The notes: generated from the sequence alone by a model not told the origin. 64,000 nucleotides of DNA from Alphaproteobacteria bacterium 32-64-14 (GCA_002280725.1 NCEM01000009.1:88863-152862), one strand, 5' to 3'. Positions 1-10,460 are shown, counted from the stretch's first letter. Numbers and translations: made by a program.

Positions 1-709
1 CATGAAGACCTGCACGTCCGCGCCATTCGGGGCCGATCTCAAGGCCGATATCCTCAAGCGCTGGCCCGGCGGGCTGGTCGAGATCTACGGGATGACGGAA
101 GGCGGCGGCTCCTGCCTGCTGCGCGCGCACGAGTTTCCCCACAAGCTGCATACGGTTGGCCAACCGGCCGCAGGCCACGACATCCGCATCATCGGTGAGG
201 ATGGAGTCGAGCTCGCGCAAGGTGAAACCGGCGAGGTCGTCGGCCGCTCCATGTCGATCATGTCCGGTTATCACAACCAGCCGAAGAAGACCGCCGAGGC
301 CGAGTGGTTCAGTCCGGTGGGCGAGCGGTTCATCCGCACGGGTGATGTTGGCCGGTTCGACGAGGATGGCTTCCTCGTTCTCGGTGACCGGAAGAAGGAC
401 ATGATCATCACCGGCGGCTTCAACGTCTATCCCAGCGACCTCGAGGCGGAGTTGGCCAAGCATCCCGCCATCGCCGAGGCCGCCGTTGTCGGCATCCCGT
501 CGCGCGAATGGGGCGAGACGCCAGCCGCCTTCATCGTCCTGCGCGAGGGCGCGGCGGCAGAAGCGGAGGATCTTCGCCAGTGGCTCAACAGCCGTGTCGG
601 CAAGACCCAGCGGCTAAGCTATGCCCGTGTGGTCGATACCTTGCCCCGATCGTCAATCGGCAAGGTGCTGAAACGCCAGCTGCGTGACGAATTCAAGCCG
701 GCCGCCTGA
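1..709 (+). CDS. Acyl-CoA synthetase (AMP-forming), 3' part only
   Basis: C-terminal part of an AMP-dependent acyl-CoA synthetase, which activates a carboxylic acid to acyl-AMP and then acyl-CoA. The reading frame is open to the window edge. The Met at base 2 lies inside the fold (a TSAPFGADL segment that precedes the adenylate-binding loop), so the true start is upstream. Visible are YGMTEGG (ANL motif A5), the hinge segment GDRKKDMIITGGFNVYPSDL, and the C-terminal lysine segment RSSIGKVLKR, whose lysine completes adenylation. It is followed 95 bases later by a second synthetase, then an FMN oxidase, all on the same strand, so the three probably form one catabolic operon. The substrate cannot be told from sequence; a medium-chain or aromatic acid is possible. 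Confidence 0.9.
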   Translation, partial: MKTCTSAPFGADLKADILKRWPGGLVEIYGMTEGGGSCLLRAHEFPHKLHTVGQPAAGHDIRIIGEDGVELAQGETGEVVGRSMSIMSGYHNQPKKTAEAEWFSPVGERFIRTGDVGRFDEDGFLVLGDRKKDMIITGGFNVYPSDLEAELAKHPAIAEAAVVGIPSREWGETPAAFIVLREGAAAEAEDLRQWLNSRVGKTQRLSYARVVDTLPRSSIGKVLKRQLRDEFKPAA

Positions 710-804
710 TCGCCCTGGGGTGGCATTGCATGGCCTTGCCGGCCCGACCTATCTTCACCGGAACAGACGCGGTGCCAGGCCGCCACAGGAAACGCTGAAG
801 TCCA

Positions 805-2382
805 ATGACGAACACCAGCACGGCAGGAGACGAGCAACTCATCGCACAAGGCATGACCGTGGCGGTCCATGCCCGCCGCCAGCCGGATCGTCTCGCGATT
901 ATCTCGCCGTCCGGCAATCGCACGTGGAAGCAGCTGAACGACCGCGCCAACCAACTCGTCCGCCTGTTCCGGCGGCGCGGCCTGAAGCCGGGCGATGGCG
1001 TGGCGCTGTTGGCCCACAACGGCCCCGAGTTCGCGGAGGTCTGGGCGGCGACGCAGCGCGCGGGCTTCCGCCTGACCGCTGTGAACTGGCACCAGTCGCC
1101 GGAGATCATCGCCTACGTCGTCGACAATTGCGACGCGCGCGTGCTGGTCGCTTCAGGCCGGTTCGTTGCGGGCGCGCTTGCGGCCGTGGCCGCGTCGGAC
1201 AAGCTCGGGGTGAAGCTGGCCTTTGCCGGCGCGATCGATGATTTCGACGACTATGAAGGGGCGCTGGCGGCCGAGGATCCTTCCGACATCGATGCGCCCG
1301 AGCCTGGCTCCACCATGCTCTATACATCCGGCACGACGGGGCGGCCCAAGGGCGTCTTCCGCCGCACGCGCCCGGTGGTGTCGCAGCTGACCGCAGTCTG
1401 CAATGAAACCGCGAAGTGGAATCCGGCGACGGATATCTCGCTACTCACCGGCCCGCTGTATCACGCGGCGCCGCTCGGGATTAACTTCGTCATCCCGATC
1501 AATGCTGGCGTCACCACGCTGCTGATGGACAAGTGGGATGCCGAAGAGACGCTGCGGCTGATCGAGCAGCACAAGGCTACGCATACGCACCTCGTGCCCA
1601 CCATGATGCACCGCATGCTCCAGCTGCCCGAGGCTACACGGAACAAGTACGACATCAGATCGATGCGCTGGATCATCCATGGCGCGGCGCCCTGCCCGGC
1701 GCACGTCAAGAAATCGATGATGGACTGGTTCGGTCCGGTGATCTTTGAATACTACTCCTCCACCGAAGGCGGCGGCGTGTTCGTCGGCCCGCACGACTGG
1801 TTGAGGAAGCCGGGCACGGTTGGAAGGGCTGTGCCGGCCGTCGAGGTGAAACTGCTCGATATTGATGGCAACCCCGTGCCGCAGGGCCAGGAAGGCCTCA
1901 TCTACGTGAAGGCGCCGGCCACAGGCCGTTTCGAATACTACAAGGAACAGGGCAAGACCGACGCCAGCTATCGCGGCGACTGGTTCACGCTGGGCGACAT
2001 GGGCCGCTTCGATGACGAGGGCGACCTGTTCCTGACCGGGCGCACCGCCGAGCTGATCATCTCGGGCGGGGTCAACATCTATCCGGTCGAGATCGACGAA
2101 GTTCTCATCCGCCATCCCGATATCGCGGACGCCGCCGTGGTCGGCGTGCCCAACGAGGACTGGGGCGAGGAGATCAAAGCGGTTGTCGAGCTGAAACCCG
2201 GCGTGGCGCGCGGGCCGGAAGCGATCCAGTCGATCCTCGACTTCGCCAAGGAGCGCCTGCCCGGCTTCCAGCGCCCACGTACCGTCGAGTTCGTCGACGC
2301 CCTGCCCCGCAACGCTGCGGGAAAAGTGCTGCGCGCGCAGGTTCGCGCGCCTTACTGGGCTGGCCGGTCGAAGAGTATCTGA
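805..2382 (+). CDS. Acyl-CoA synthetase (AMP-forming), complete
   Basis: A 525-residue ANL-superfamily ligase of normal length. The P-loop [10 protein letters not shown] lies at about residues 174-183, the A5 region is YYSSTEGG, the hinge is [19 protein letters not shown], and the C-terminal catalytic lysine is in [10 protein letters not shown]. It should convert a fatty or aromatic acid to its CoA thioester in the cytoplasm. Its stop codon is one base before the GTG of the downstream alpha-hydroxy-acid oxidase, indicating translational coupling. The upstream partial gene encodes a related but distinct ligase. Two ligases plus an oxidase suggest a pathway for a carboxylic acid, but no substrate-specific residue could be read with confidence. 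Confidence 0.93.
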   Translation: MTNTSTAGDEQLIAQGMTVAVHARRQPDRLAIISPSGNRTWKQLNDRANQLVRLFRRRGLKPGDGVALLAHNGPEFAEVWAATQRAGFRLTAVNWHQSPEIIAYVVDNCDARVLVASGRFVAGALAAVAASDKLGVKLAFAGAIDDFDDYEGALAAEDPSDIDAPEPGSTMLYTSGTTGRPKGVFRRTRPVVSQLTAVCNETAKWNPATDISLLTGPLYHAAPLGINFVIPINAGVTTLLMDKWDAEETLRLIEQHKATHTHLVPTMMHRMLQLPEATRNKYDIRSMRWIIHGAAPCPAHVKKSMMDWFGPVIFEYYSSTEGGGVFVGPHDWLRKPGTVGRAVPAVEVKLLDIDGNPVPQGQEGLIYVKAPATGRFEYYKEQGKTDASYRGDWFTLGDMGRFDDEGDLFLTGRTAELIISGGVNIYPVEIDEVLIRHPDIADAAVVGVPNEDWGEEIKAVVELKPGVARGPEAIQSILDFAKERLPGFQRPRTVEFVDALPRNAAGKVLRAQVRAPYWAGRSKSI

Positions 2383-2383
2383 C

Positions 2384-3526
2384 GTGAAGGCTGCGTCAGT
2401 CTCCGACTATCGCGAACTGGCGCGGCGGCGACTGCCAAAGTTCATCTTCGAGTACGTCGATGGCGGCTCGTATGACGAGGTGACGCTCGCGCGAAACGTC
2501 GAAGACCTGCGGGCCATCCGTCTGCGCCAGCGTGTGTTGCGGGATATCTCCAAAATCGATCTGGCGAGTGACTTCTTCGGGCAACCCTCGAACCTGCCTG
2601 TGGCGCTCGCGCCTGTCGGCATCGCCGGCATGCTGGCGCGCCGGGGCGAAGTCCAGGCTGTGCGCGCCGCCGAGGCCAAGGGTGTGCCTTACACGCTCTC
2701 CACCGTCTCGCTCTGCAGCATTGAGGAAGTGCGCAAGGCGTCCGCCAAGCCATTCTGGTTTCAGCTCTACATGATCCGCGATCGCGCCTTCATGCGCGAC
2801 CTGCTGCAGCGGGCGCGCGAGGCGGGCAGCACTGTGCTGGTCTTCACCGTGGATCTACCCGTGCCAGGTTCGCGCTATCGCGACAGCCGCTCGGGCCTGT
2901 CCAACGCCCCCGGACCGATGGGAATGGCGCGGCGCATGCTTCAGGCGGCCGGCAAGCCTGCATGGGCGTGGGATGTCGGCGTCAACGGCGCGCCGCACAA
3001 GCTGGGCAATCTCGGGCCGGTGCTTGGTAATCAAACCGGCCTCGAGGACTTTTTCCGCTGGATGCGCGGCGCGTTCGATCCCTCGGTCACCTGGCGCGAT
3101 CTCGACTGGGTGCGCAGCGAATGGAAGGGGCCGCTCATCCTCAAGGGTATCCTCGATGTGGAGGACGCGCGCGTGGCTGTATCAACCGGGGCGGATGGCA
3201 TTGTCGTTTCCAACCATGGCGGCCGCCAGCTTGATGGCGTCGTCTCCTCCGCCGTCGCTTTGCCCCGCATCGCGGATGCAGTGGGTAGTTCCACGCGCAT
3301 TCTCGCGGATGGCGGTGTGCGGTCTGGGCTGGATGTGGTGCGCATGCTGGCGCTGGGCGCCTCCGGCGTGCTGCTGGGCCGCGCGTGGGCCTATGCGCTG
3401 GGCGGCGGCGGACAGGCGGGCGTGAAGCACATCCTCGATCTCGTCGAGGCGGAGATGCGTGTGGCCATGGCGCTGACGGGTGTCTCCCGTCTCGCGGACA
3501 TCAACCGAAGCATTCTCGACATCTGA
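2384..3526 (+). CDS. FMN-dependent alpha-hydroxy-acid oxidase/dehydrogenase (LldD-like)
   Basis: A 380-residue TIM-barrel flavoprotein of the L-lactate dehydrogenase/glycolate oxidase/mandelate dehydrogenase family, oxidising an L-2-hydroxy acid to a 2-keto acid. The hallmark [10 protein letters not shown] has the catalytic base at about His278. The FMN phosphate region [20 protein letters not shown] follows, and FQLYMIRDR and [14 protein letters not shown] line the flavin and substrate pocket. The GTG start is taken because it directly follows the upstream stop and begins a normal N-terminus ([18 protein letters not shown]). Lactate is the commonest substrate, but co-location with acyl-CoA ligases would also fit a mandelate-like or long-chain hydroxy acid. 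A strong hairpin terminator lies downstream. Confidence 0.9.
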   Translation: MKAASVSDYRELARRRLPKFIFEYVDGGSYDEVTLARNVEDLRAIRLRQRVLRDISKIDLASDFFGQPSNLPVALAPVGIAGMLARRGEVQAVRAAEAKGVPYTLSTVSLCSIEEVRKASAKPFWFQLYMIRDRAFMRDLLQRAREAGSTVLVFTVDLPVPGSRYRDSRSGLSNAPGPMGMARRMLQAAGKPAWAWDVGVNGAPHKLGNLGPVLGNQTGLEDFFRWMRGAFDPSVTWRDLDWVRSEWKGPLILKGILDVEDARVAVSTGADGIVVSNHGGRQLDGVVSSAVALPRIADAVGSSTRILADGGVRSGLDVVRMLALGASGVLLGRAWAYALGGGGQAGVKHILDLVEAEMRVAMALTGVSRLADINRSILDI

Positions 3527-3629
3527 GGCGCTGGGCGACTGCTGGCGGCCACTGGCGCCTGGCTGCGCGCTGCGGGGGCGTGTCTGCCCTGCCCTGCCCT
3601 CGGCGCAGCTTGCATCTCGCCGCAAACAA

Positions 3630-3656
3630 AAAGGGCGCGCCAGCGGCGCGCCCTTT
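3630..3656. terminator. Bidirectional intrinsic terminator
   Basis: A perfect 12-bp inverted repeat (AAAGGGCGCGCC / GGCGCGCCCTTT) with a 3-base loop lies between the convergent oxidase gene and TonB-receptor gene. An A-tract precedes it and a T-tract ends it, so it can stop transcription from both sides. Confidence 0.85.
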
Positions 3657-3679
3657 CCGTGTCTTGACGTCGCGTCTTC

Positions 3680-6625
3680 CTAGAACTCGTAACCGAGGCG
3701 GAGGAAGAGCGTGCGGCCGCGCAGGTCGTACTGCGAAGCGAAGGCCGGCGTGTTGCCGAAGCGCGAGGAGACACCCGTCGTGATGATCGGAGGGGGTGCA
3801 TTGAACACGTTCGAGATACCGCCGGTGATGACGAAGTTGTCGCCACGATAGCGGACCGACGCGTCGTGCGAGAGCCATGCGTCCGTCTTGTTGATGCGGC
3901 GGATCGTGCGGCCTTGATAGGCAGCGAGTTCCGGGGCGAACGGCGTGTGGTCCATCTCGCCGACATAATCGACAAACCAGGAGTAGGTGAAGTCGCCCTG
4001 ACGCAGTTGGATCGATGCGTCACCAACCCATCGCGGGTCGCCGAGCGAACCGTTGAAGTCGTCGGTGGTGAAGCCCGAGACCTGGGTAGGCGAGAACAAC
4101 TTATTCACGTCTTCCATCGTGTTCGTCGCCGACATGTTAACAACAAGCGTGCCGAAGTCGAACTCGTGTTCATAACGCGCCGTGATGTCGATGCCATGTG
4201 TCGACTGCAGGTTGGCGTTCAGATAGCTGTCGTTGACCACCGTGATATTATACGGGTTGGTCGGGTGCGTGCTGGGATTTCGCGTAAACAGGCCGCAGAA
4301 CGCGTTCGGATAGACCTGCTGACCATAGCAGCCACCGACGATCGTTCCGGCGCCAAGCTGGGTAACAGCATCTTCGATCACGATGTCGAAGTAATCGATT
4401 GCGAGACTGAAGTCGATGAAGTCGGGAGTCCAGATCACGCCAAGCGTGCGGGCTTCGGATGTCTCAGCCGACAGCACGCCAGCGCCGCCTCCCGTGATGA
4501 TCGTGGCAGAGGAACCAACGCCCGTGTAGTTGTTGGGGATGCCGGCAGCAGCGCAGTTCGCCTGGATGTTCGGGTTCGTTGAGTTGCCCCAGTCGATACA
4601 AGGATCAATGCCGGTCTGTCCGAGGAAGCCGGACTGGTTGCCCAGGAACAGTTCGTAAAGCGCCGGCGTCCTGTAGGACGTGCCTTGGGTGCCGCGGACG
4701 CGCACGCTTGGGATAACCTGCCAGTTAAGGCCAGCTTTCCAGATGCTATCCGAGCCGAATGAATCGTAGTTGAAGGCGCGCGCAGATCCATCGATGGTGA
4801 GTTCTTCGATGAAAGGCAGGCCTTTCAGCACCGGGACATTAACCTCCGCGAAAAATTCGGTGACCGAGTCTTCGCCTGCGGTGACCAGAGCAGACGTAGT
4901 GCCCCAGAATTCGTTATTCTGAGAACGCTGATCCGGGACATCGTTGATCTCGAACTGACGCCATTCGGCGCCGACCGCGACGCCCAGCGGGCCCGCGGGC
5001 AGTTCAAGCAAGTCGCCGGTGACGACGCCAGTGACCGAGGTCTGATCGTATGTGGTATTGCCGACTGACGTTGAGCTGAGCAGGTCGTAAACCGAGTCCG
5101 AGTAGTTGCCCGAAAGGAAGGCGGCGCTGAACGGGTTGTAGTTCGGACCGGCATACAAGCCGTCCGAAGGACGCGCGTAGTTCCAGTCGCCAGCGGTCTC
5201 CTTGAGGATCTGGTTGCCCCGATACTGGCCATCCGAGCTCGAATAACCGCCATTCAAAGACCATGTCCAACCCGGCAGAACGAAATCGCCGGAAAGGGTC
5301 GAGCTTACATAGAGGTAATCGACATCGACTTCGTTGTTCGACGGCCAGATAGTGATCGGCTGGGCAAGCGCCGTGAACGGGCTGTTGCCTAGTCCGCCAA
5401 AGTTTCCAGCGACGTCGTACCCTGAGTTCGGCGCGATGGTCGGGAAGAACTGACGAACCCGCTTGCTGGCGTATTCGCGGCGGTTGAAAAGGGCTTCCGT
5501 CGACCAATCAATGCCGCCAAGCAGATCCAGCGTGAAATCTGCTTTGCCGTAAACGCTGTAACGATCCACGCCCGCGATCGCATCCGACTGCAGGAAGCGC
5601 TGATCGTTCAGAACGTCTTCGTAGTAGGCTTGCGGAGCTTGTGCATAGGTCCGGTTGGCGCGCGGGCGATAACCAGCGAGCGGACCAGACGTGATTCCAT
5701 CGGGCGTCGGGACGTAGCGGGCCGTGCCGACGATGACGGTGTTGAAGTAGATGTTGTTGCAGTCGGCGAGAGACGTGTTCCGCAGCACAGATTGATCGCG
5801 GCGATCAATGCGCGCGCCCGACGTCGCATCGTATGCGAGATCCTGCGAGCACTTGAGATACGAACGGTCGCCCATCTTCAGCGGATCGCGGGTTTCGTAT
5901 TCTGCGGCGAGCATGACGTTGCCGCCAAACAGGTCGAAACCAATCGCGCCGTTGATCTGCAGCGTGTTGCCGCCGCCCTGCTCGGTTGCGTTGTACTGAA
6001 CGTTCAGTTCGGGCTTGTCGACCGAGGAACGGGTGATGACGTTGGCAACACCCGCGACAGCGTCCGATCCGTAGATCGACGAAGCGCCGTCTTTCAGGAT
6101 CTCAACGCGCGAAATGATCGAGTCAGGGATGACCTGAAGGTCAAATGCGGCAACCTGGCCACGCACGCCGGCTGGGCCGGGACGCTGGCCGTTGAGCAGC
6201 ACGAGCGAGCGCTGGGCGCCGAGGCCGCGGAGCGAGACGGAGTTGATGCCGGGGCCGCCTTCGACCACGAACCCGCCGAACTGGTTGTTCAGCTGGAGCG
6301 AACCTTGCGAAATGGACGATCCCTGCAGGATTTCCGAGGTGTCGACGAGGCCTTCGAGCGTCGATTGCTCGGCGGTGATGACCTGGATTGGGGCGCTCGA
6401 CGTGAACGCATCACGCGCGATGCGCGAGCCGGTGATGACGACGCGGTCTTCGGAGGCCGGCGGGCAGTTGGTCTGCACGCCCGGCGTCGCCGGATCGCAA
6501 TCCACAACCGTATCGACCGGTTGGGTTGGCGTCTGAGCAACAGCTGCGCCCATTGCCAGTGAAAGAACGCCAAATGCGGCGCTGCCACGGAAAAGCTTGC
6601 GCAGTGATGCGCTCGAGTTGGACAT
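3680..6625 (-). CDS. TonB-dependent outer-membrane receptor
   Basis: A 981-residue outer-membrane receptor. An N-terminal signal peptide (LFRGSAAFGVLSLAMGAAVAQ) is followed by a TonB-box-like DRVVITGSRI, a plug domain (about residues 60-200, with SVSLRGLGAQRSLVLLNGQR and DGASSIYGSDAVAGVANVITR), and a long beta-barrel ending in the aromatic-terminated strand LFLRLGYEF. The start MSNSSASLRK was preferred to a Met eight codons upstream because it follows a GGGG ribosome site and begins a normal signal peptide. Receptors with an RSLVLLNGQR plug are typical of Caulobacterales and sphingomonads and often import peptides or carbohydrates. A secreted S9 peptidase gene is divergent, which favours a peptide or protein-derived ligand; this is inference only. 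Confidence 0.93.
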   Translation of the reverse strand: MSNSSASLRKLFRGSAAFGVLSLAMGAAVAQTPTQPVDTVVDCDPATPGVQTNCPPASEDRVVITGSRIARDAFTSSAPIQVITAEQSTLEGLVDTSEILQGSSISQGSLQLNNQFGGFVVEGGPGINSVSLRGLGAQRSLVLLNGQRPGPAGVRGQVAAFDLQVIPDSIISRVEILKDGASSIYGSDAVAGVANVITRSSVDKPELNVQYNATEQGGGNTLQINGAIGFDLFGGNVMLAAEYETRDPLKMGDRSYLKCSQDLAYDATSGARIDRRDQSVLRNTSLADCNNIYFNTVIVGTARYVPTPDGITSGPLAGYRPRANRTYAQAPQAYYEDVLNDQRFLQSDAIAGVDRYSVYGKADFTLDLLGGIDWSTEALFNRREYASKRVRQFFPTIAPNSGYDVAGNFGGLGNSPFTALAQPITIWPSNNEVDVDYLYVSSTLSGDFVLPGWTWSLNGGYSSSDGQYRGNQILKETAGDWNYARPSDGLYAGPNYNPFSAAFLSGNYSDSVYDLLSSTSVGNTTYDQTSVTGVVTGDLLELPAGPLGVAVGAEWRQFEINDVPDQRSQNNEFWGTTSALVTAGEDSVTEFFAEVNVPVLKGLPFIEELTIDGSARAFNYDSFGSDSIWKAGLNWQVIPSVRVRGTQGTSYRTPALYELFLGNQSGFLGQTGIDPCIDWGNSTNPNIQANCAAAGIPNNYTGVGSSATIITGGGAGVLSAETSEARTLGVIWTPDFIDFSLAIDYFDIVIEDAVTQLGAGTIVGGCYGQQVYPNAFCGLFTRNPSTHPTNPYNITVVNDSYLNANLQSTHGIDITARYEHEFDFGTLVVNMSATNTMEDVNKLFSPTQVSGFTTDDFNGSLGDPRWVGDASIQLRQGDFTYSWFVDYVGEMDHTPFAPELAAYQGRTIRRINKTDAWLSHDASVRYRGDNFVITGGISNVFNAPPPIITTGVSSRFGNTPAFASQYDLRGRTLFLRLGYEF

Positions 6626-6647
6626 GATTGACCCCAGAATGCCGAAC

Positions 6648-6690
6648 AAAAAAAAGAAAGCCCGTCCTGACTCGGGCCTTGTCGCTTTCT
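6648..6690 (-). terminator. Terminator-like hairpin in the receptor leader
   Basis: Read on the minus strand, a GCCCG/CGGGC stem with an 8-base loop, extended by AGAAA/TTTCT across a bulge, is followed by a T-rich run (TTTCTTTTTTTT). It ends about 23 bases before the receptor ATG. No gene on that strand lies immediately upstream, so it would terminate or attenuate the receptor's own transcript. This is inference from structure. Confidence 0.45.
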
Positions 6691-6719
6691 GGCATGGGAA
6701 AATTCGTCACAGCAATCAC

Positions 6720-6735
6720 CGTGACGTCACGTGAC
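6720..6735. promoter_or_regulatory. Overlapping palindromes in the divergent promoter region
   Basis: CGTGACGTCACG (12-bp palindrome) overlaps GTCACGTGAC (10-bp palindrome) between the receptor and S9 peptidase genes, about 95 bases upstream of the receptor start. It looks like an operator, but no regulator can be assigned. Confidence 0.35.
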
Positions 6736-6915
6736 CGTTTGCTGGCTAACTTGCGACCCGAATGTGGCGCCAATGCCACAAAGTTCTGCCCGGGTCGGGG
6801 CAGGATTTTCCAAATCCCGGCACATCTGCTTGTATCCCCTTGCAGGAATGCTCCAACCGCCGCAGCATATCGCCCACGGTTCAATATAGTTCACCTTAAA
6901 AATCAGAGGTTTGCC

Positions 6916-8934
6916 TTGTTTCGAAGCCTGTTTGGAATCGCGCTGGCGTCAGCATTGGTGGGTTCCGGCGCAGCGGCCGCCCAAAAGCTCGATGTGGAAG
7001 CAATTGCCCGCATGCCGGATGTGACTGGCGTCACAATGTCGGCCGAGGGCGATTTCATCGCCGCCATCCGTTCCGACCCGCGCGATCCCACCAAGCGGGT
7101 CATTGCCACCGCCGATACTTCCAAGGTTGACGGCTCCAAGCCGCTCGACTGGGTCGTCACCCCCAGTGATCGCATGAGCTTCGTGGCTGCCGACGCTCTC
7201 AAGGCCGGCCGCGTGCTGGCCGTCGCCAGCCAGGTCTGGACCGGAAACCTCGGCGGCTGCGGCGAAGGCCGCACCACGGGCTCGACCAAAACCTACCTCT
7301 ACAAGCTCTTCCTGTCCGACAAGACCATCAAGGACTTCAAGGATCCGTTCGACGGCGGCCGCGCCCTGGGCGTGAGCGCTGAAACCCAGCGCTGCCTCGA
7401 GATCGGCGCCAATCCCCAGATCATCGACCTGCCGCTTGACCCGGAAAGTGTCATCGTCCGCCACCTCGACGGCATGACGCTGGATGCGCGCTATTCCAGG
7501 CTGAACCTGCGCACGGGCCAGACTGCCAACCTCTACAAGGACGTAGGCGCGCTCGCGATCGCGCTGATCGATCCGCGTGATGGCACCGTCCGCACCAAGA
7601 CCAAGATCGAGAACAAGGGTGATCTGGCTTATGATTCCGAGACCTACATCCTCAACGCGGCAACGGGGAATTTCGATCTCGAAGCGCCGCTGACGGTCGA
7701 TTTCGCCAACCGCAACGAGATGAACGTCGTCGCGTACGACGAGGAGACGGGCAAATACTTCGTCGTCACGGACAAGTTCTCCGACAAGACGGCGATCTAT
7801 CTTTACGATCCCCGCACCGACAAATTCGACGAACAGCCTCTGTTTGCGCACAAGGATTTCAACGCCTCCGGCGTCGTTCTTGGCCGCAGCAAGGACAAAT
7901 TCGGCAAGATCCTCGGCTTCCGCTACATGGGCGCCGATCCCACCATCTTCTGGACCGATCCTGAGATGGTGTCGGTGCAGAAGGGCCTCGAAGGCGCATT
8001 CAAGGGCCAGACGGTCAACATCATCTCGGGCGCCGGCGATGACGGAAACGCCAAGATCCTGTTCAGCGTCGAAAGCCCGCGCAACGCGCCGAGCTACTAC
8101 CTGCTGCTGAACAAGACGAAGCTTCTGGGCATTGGCGCCGAGCGTCCCTGGATCAAGCCGGAGACGCTGGGCGAACGCTCGCTTGTCTACTACGACGCGC
8201 GCGACGGCCTGAAGATTCCGGGCTACCTCACCCTGCCCCCGGGCTTCAAGAAGGGCGACCCTGCCCCGCCAGCGATCGTTCTCCCGCACGGTGGACCGTG
8301 GGCCCGCGACTTCATCGGCTGGGATGGTTCGGGCTGGACGCAGTTCCTCGCCACGCGCGGCTATGCAGTCCTCCAGCCGCAGTATCGCGGCAGCGATGGC
8401 TGGGGCCACAATCTCTGGCTTGCTGGCGATAGCCAGTGGGGCTTGAAGATGCAGGACGACAAGGATGACGGCGCCAACTGGATGGTCAAGGAAGGCTACG
8501 CCAAGGAAGGCCGTATCGCGATCTTCGGCTACTCCTATGGCGGGTTCGCCGCCTTCGCGGCCTCGGTTCGCCCGGGTGGTCCGTTCAAATGCGCCATCGC
8601 CGGCGCGGGCGTGTCCAACCTCACCCGCATCGGCAACAACTGGGGTGAGAGCCGTCTGGCGCGCGCCTTCCAGGGCCGCACGGTCGGCGGCATGGACCCG
8701 CAGCAGAACACTGCCAAGCTCGCCATGCCGATCCTGATCTATCACGGTGACCGCGACGTGCGCGTGCCGCTGTTCCACGCCACCGACTTCTACAATGCGG
8801 TGAAGGGAACCGGCAAAGCCAAGCTCGTCGTCCTCTCGGACATGGGCCACCAGATGGACAAGTGGACGAGCCAGAACCACCGCGACTCGCTGAAAGCGAT
8901 CGAGGACTTCCTGGCCAACGACTGCAAGCTGTAG
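6916..8934 (+). CDS. Secreted S9-family prolyl oligopeptidase-like serine peptidase
   Basis: A 672-residue exported alpha/beta-hydrolase peptidase. The start is a TTG with AGAGG six bases upstream; it gives a clean signal peptide (FRSLFGIALASALVGSGAAAAQ), whereas the open frame to 6628 adds a non-signal extension. An N-terminal beta-propeller-like part is followed by the catalytic domain. The nucleophile elbow GYSYGGFAA has Ser at about 540, the acid lies in YHGDRDVRVPL (about 612-614), and His is in SDMGHQMD (about 645). LPHGGPWARD is the family's oxyanion-side motif. It probably acts in the periplasm or outside the cell on peptides. Divergent from the TonB receptor, it may supply that receptor's ligand. 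A strong terminator follows. Confidence 0.92.
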   Translation: MFRSLFGIALASALVGSGAAAAQKLDVEAIARMPDVTGVTMSAEGDFIAAIRSDPRDPTKRVIATADTSKVDGSKPLDWVVTPSDRMSFVAADALKAGRVLAVASQVWTGNLGGCGEGRTTGSTKTYLYKLFLSDKTIKDFKDPFDGGRALGVSAETQRCLEIGANPQIIDLPLDPESVIVRHLDGMTLDARYSRLNLRTGQTANLYKDVGALAIALIDPRDGTVRTKTKIENKGDLAYDSETYILNAATGNFDLEAPLTVDFANRNEMNVVAYDEETGKYFVVTDKFSDKTAIYLYDPRTDKFDEQPLFAHKDFNASGVVLGRSKDKFGKILGFRYMGADPTIFWTDPEMVSVQKGLEGAFKGQTVNIISGAGDDGNAKILFSVESPRNAPSYYLLLNKTKLLGIGAERPWIKPETLGERSLVYYDARDGLKIPGYLTLPPGFKKGDPAPPAIVLPHGGPWARDFIGWDGSGWTQFLATRGYAVLQPQYRGSDGWGHNLWLAGDSQWGLKMQDDKDDGANWMVKEGYAKEGRIAIFGYSYGGFAAFAASVRPGGPFKCAIAGAGVSNLTRIGNNWGESRLARAFQGRTVGGMDPQQNTAKLAMPILIYHGDRDVRVPLFHATDFYNAVKGTGKAKLVVLSDMGHQMDKWTSQNHRDSLKAIEDFLANDCKL

Positions 8935-8960
8935 TCGAACGTCACACGGTCAGAACGACA

Positions 8961-8993
8961 AGCGCCCCGGAGGAAACTCCGGGGCGCTTTTGT
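8961..8993 (+). terminator. Intrinsic terminator after the S9 peptidase
   Basis: A perfect 12-bp stem (AGCGCCCCGGAG / CTCCGGGGCGCT) with a GAAA tetraloop is followed by TTTT. It lies 26 bases after the S9 stop codon. Confidence 0.9.
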
Positions 8994-9038
8994 TTGTTGG
9001 TTACGTGTTTCAGCTGCGCGTCTGAGTTGGCCCACTCC

Positions 9039-10460
9039 TCAGTCCGGGTCCTTCTCAACCGGCGCGACCGCCAGCAGTTTCGGCTCTCCATTGAGCGCGG
9101 CCTTCAGCCTGTCGCGGTCCAGTGCGCCTTCCCAGCGGCTGACCACGATGGTCGCAACCGCGTTGCCCACGAAGTTGGTGAGCGCCCGGCATTCCGACAG
9201 GAAACGGTCGACGCCAAGGATGATCGCCATCCCCGCAATCGGGATCGACGGGAATACAGCCAGTGTCGCCGCCAACGTGATGAACCCAGCTCCCGTGACG
9301 CCCGCAGCGCCCTTCGAGCTCAGCATGGCCACCAGCAGCAGGATGATCTGCTGGTCCAGCCCCAGCGGCGTGTTGGTCGCCTGCGCGATGAACAGCGCGG
9401 CCAGCGTCATGTAGATGTTGGTGCCATCCAGATTGAACGAGTAACCCGTCGGCACGACGAGGCCGACCACCGGCCGGGCGCACCCTGCCCGCTCCATCTT
9501 CTCCATCAACGCCGGCAACGCCGACTCCGAAGACGAAGTGCCGAGCACGAGGAAGAGTTCTTCCTTCAGGTAGCGAATGAGCTTCAGGATGTTGAACCCC
9601 GCCCATGCCGCTACGGCCCCCAGCACGACCAGAACAAATACCAGCGACGTCAGCCACACTGCGCCGATCAGTTTTGCGAGATACAGGATCGCGCCGAGCC
9701 CCTGATCCGCAATGATGAAGGCGAATGCGCCAAACGCCCCGATTGGCGCTGCGCGCATCAGGATCGCCACCATCTTGAAGATCGCCGCGCTGAACGAATT
9801 CAGGACGTCGAGCGCCAGCTTCGCCTTCTCGCCAATCGCCGCCAGCGAGATGCCGAACACGATGGCGAGGAACAGCACCGGCAGGATGTTGTTGCCCGTG
9901 AAGGCGCCCACGAACGTCGACGGCACGATGTCGCTGATGAAGCCCATCACGCTGAGCGTGTGGGACTGCTCTTCGTAGCCATGCACGCGGTTCACGGCCG
10001 CCGGGTCGAGCGAGGCCGGGTTGATGTTCATGTTCGCGCCGGGCTGAAACAGGTTGCCGACGATCAGGCCGACAATCAGCGCGAGGGTCGAGAAGAACAG
10101 GAAGTAGGCAAACGCCTTGAACACCACGCGGCCCAGCTTGCCGAGGTCGCTCATGCCCGCGATGCCGATCACGATGGTGAGGAACACCACCGGGGCAATG
10201 ATCATCTTCACGACCTTGATGAACAGGTCGCCCAGCGGCTTGAGGTATTGCGCCACCCACTGGTTCTCCGCGATGGGAACCGCCTTGGTCACCGCCTCGC
10301 CCGTCGCGGGGTCGATCGCCTCGACATAGGTGTTGAGCGGAAACAGGAAGCCGATCAGGCCGCCGAGGAAGATGGCCAGCAGGACCTGGAAATACAGCTG
10401 CGTGTAGAACGGCCCATGCCGCCGTGCGCCACCGCCGGCGGACGCAGGAATAGCTACCAT
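9039..10460 (-). CDS. dctA: C4-dicarboxylate/cation symporter (DctA family)
   Basis: A 473-residue inner-membrane transporter of the dicarboxylate/amino acid:cation symporter family, importing succinate, fumarate and malate (or glutamate/aspartate) with protons or Na+. Family signatures are in order: serine-rich hairpin HP1 ([16 protein letters not shown]), TM7 with [22 protein letters not shown]2 ([14 protein letters not shown]), and TM8 ([18 protein letters not shown]). The N-terminus has an alanine/glycine-rich cytoplasmic leader before TM1. It lies 107 bases downstream of secF on the same strand but is probably transcribed separately. DctA fits the carboxylate theme of the first operon. 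GltP-type specificity cannot be excluded. Confidence 0.9.
   Translation of the reverse strand: MVAIPASAGGGARRHGPFYTQLYFQVLLAIFLGGLIGFLFPLNTYVEAIDPATGEAVTKAVPIAENQWVAQYLKPLGDLFIKVVKMIIAPVVFLTIVIGIAGMSDLGKLGRVVFKAFAYFLFFSTLALIVGLIVGNLFQPGANMNINPASLDPAAVNRVHGYEEQSHTLSVMGFISDIVPSTFVGAFTGNNILPVLFLAIVFGISLAAIGEKAKLALDVLNSFSAAIFKMVAILMRAAPIGAFGAFAFIIADQGLGAILYLAKLIGAVWLTSLVFVLVVLGAVAAWAGFNILKLIRYLKEELFLVLGTSSSESALPALMEKMERAGCARPVVGLVVPTGYSFNLDGTNIYMTLAALFIAQATNTPLGLDQQIILLLVAMLSSKGAAGVTGAGFITLAATLAVFPSIPIAGMAIILGVDRFLSECRALTNFVGNAVATIVVSRWEGALDRDRLKAALNGEPKLLAVAPVEKDPD

Noticed and set aside
6949-8880. 643-residue open frame antisense to the S9 peptidase
   Set aside because: Shadow of a real gene in high-GC DNA; no recognisable motif or ribosome site.
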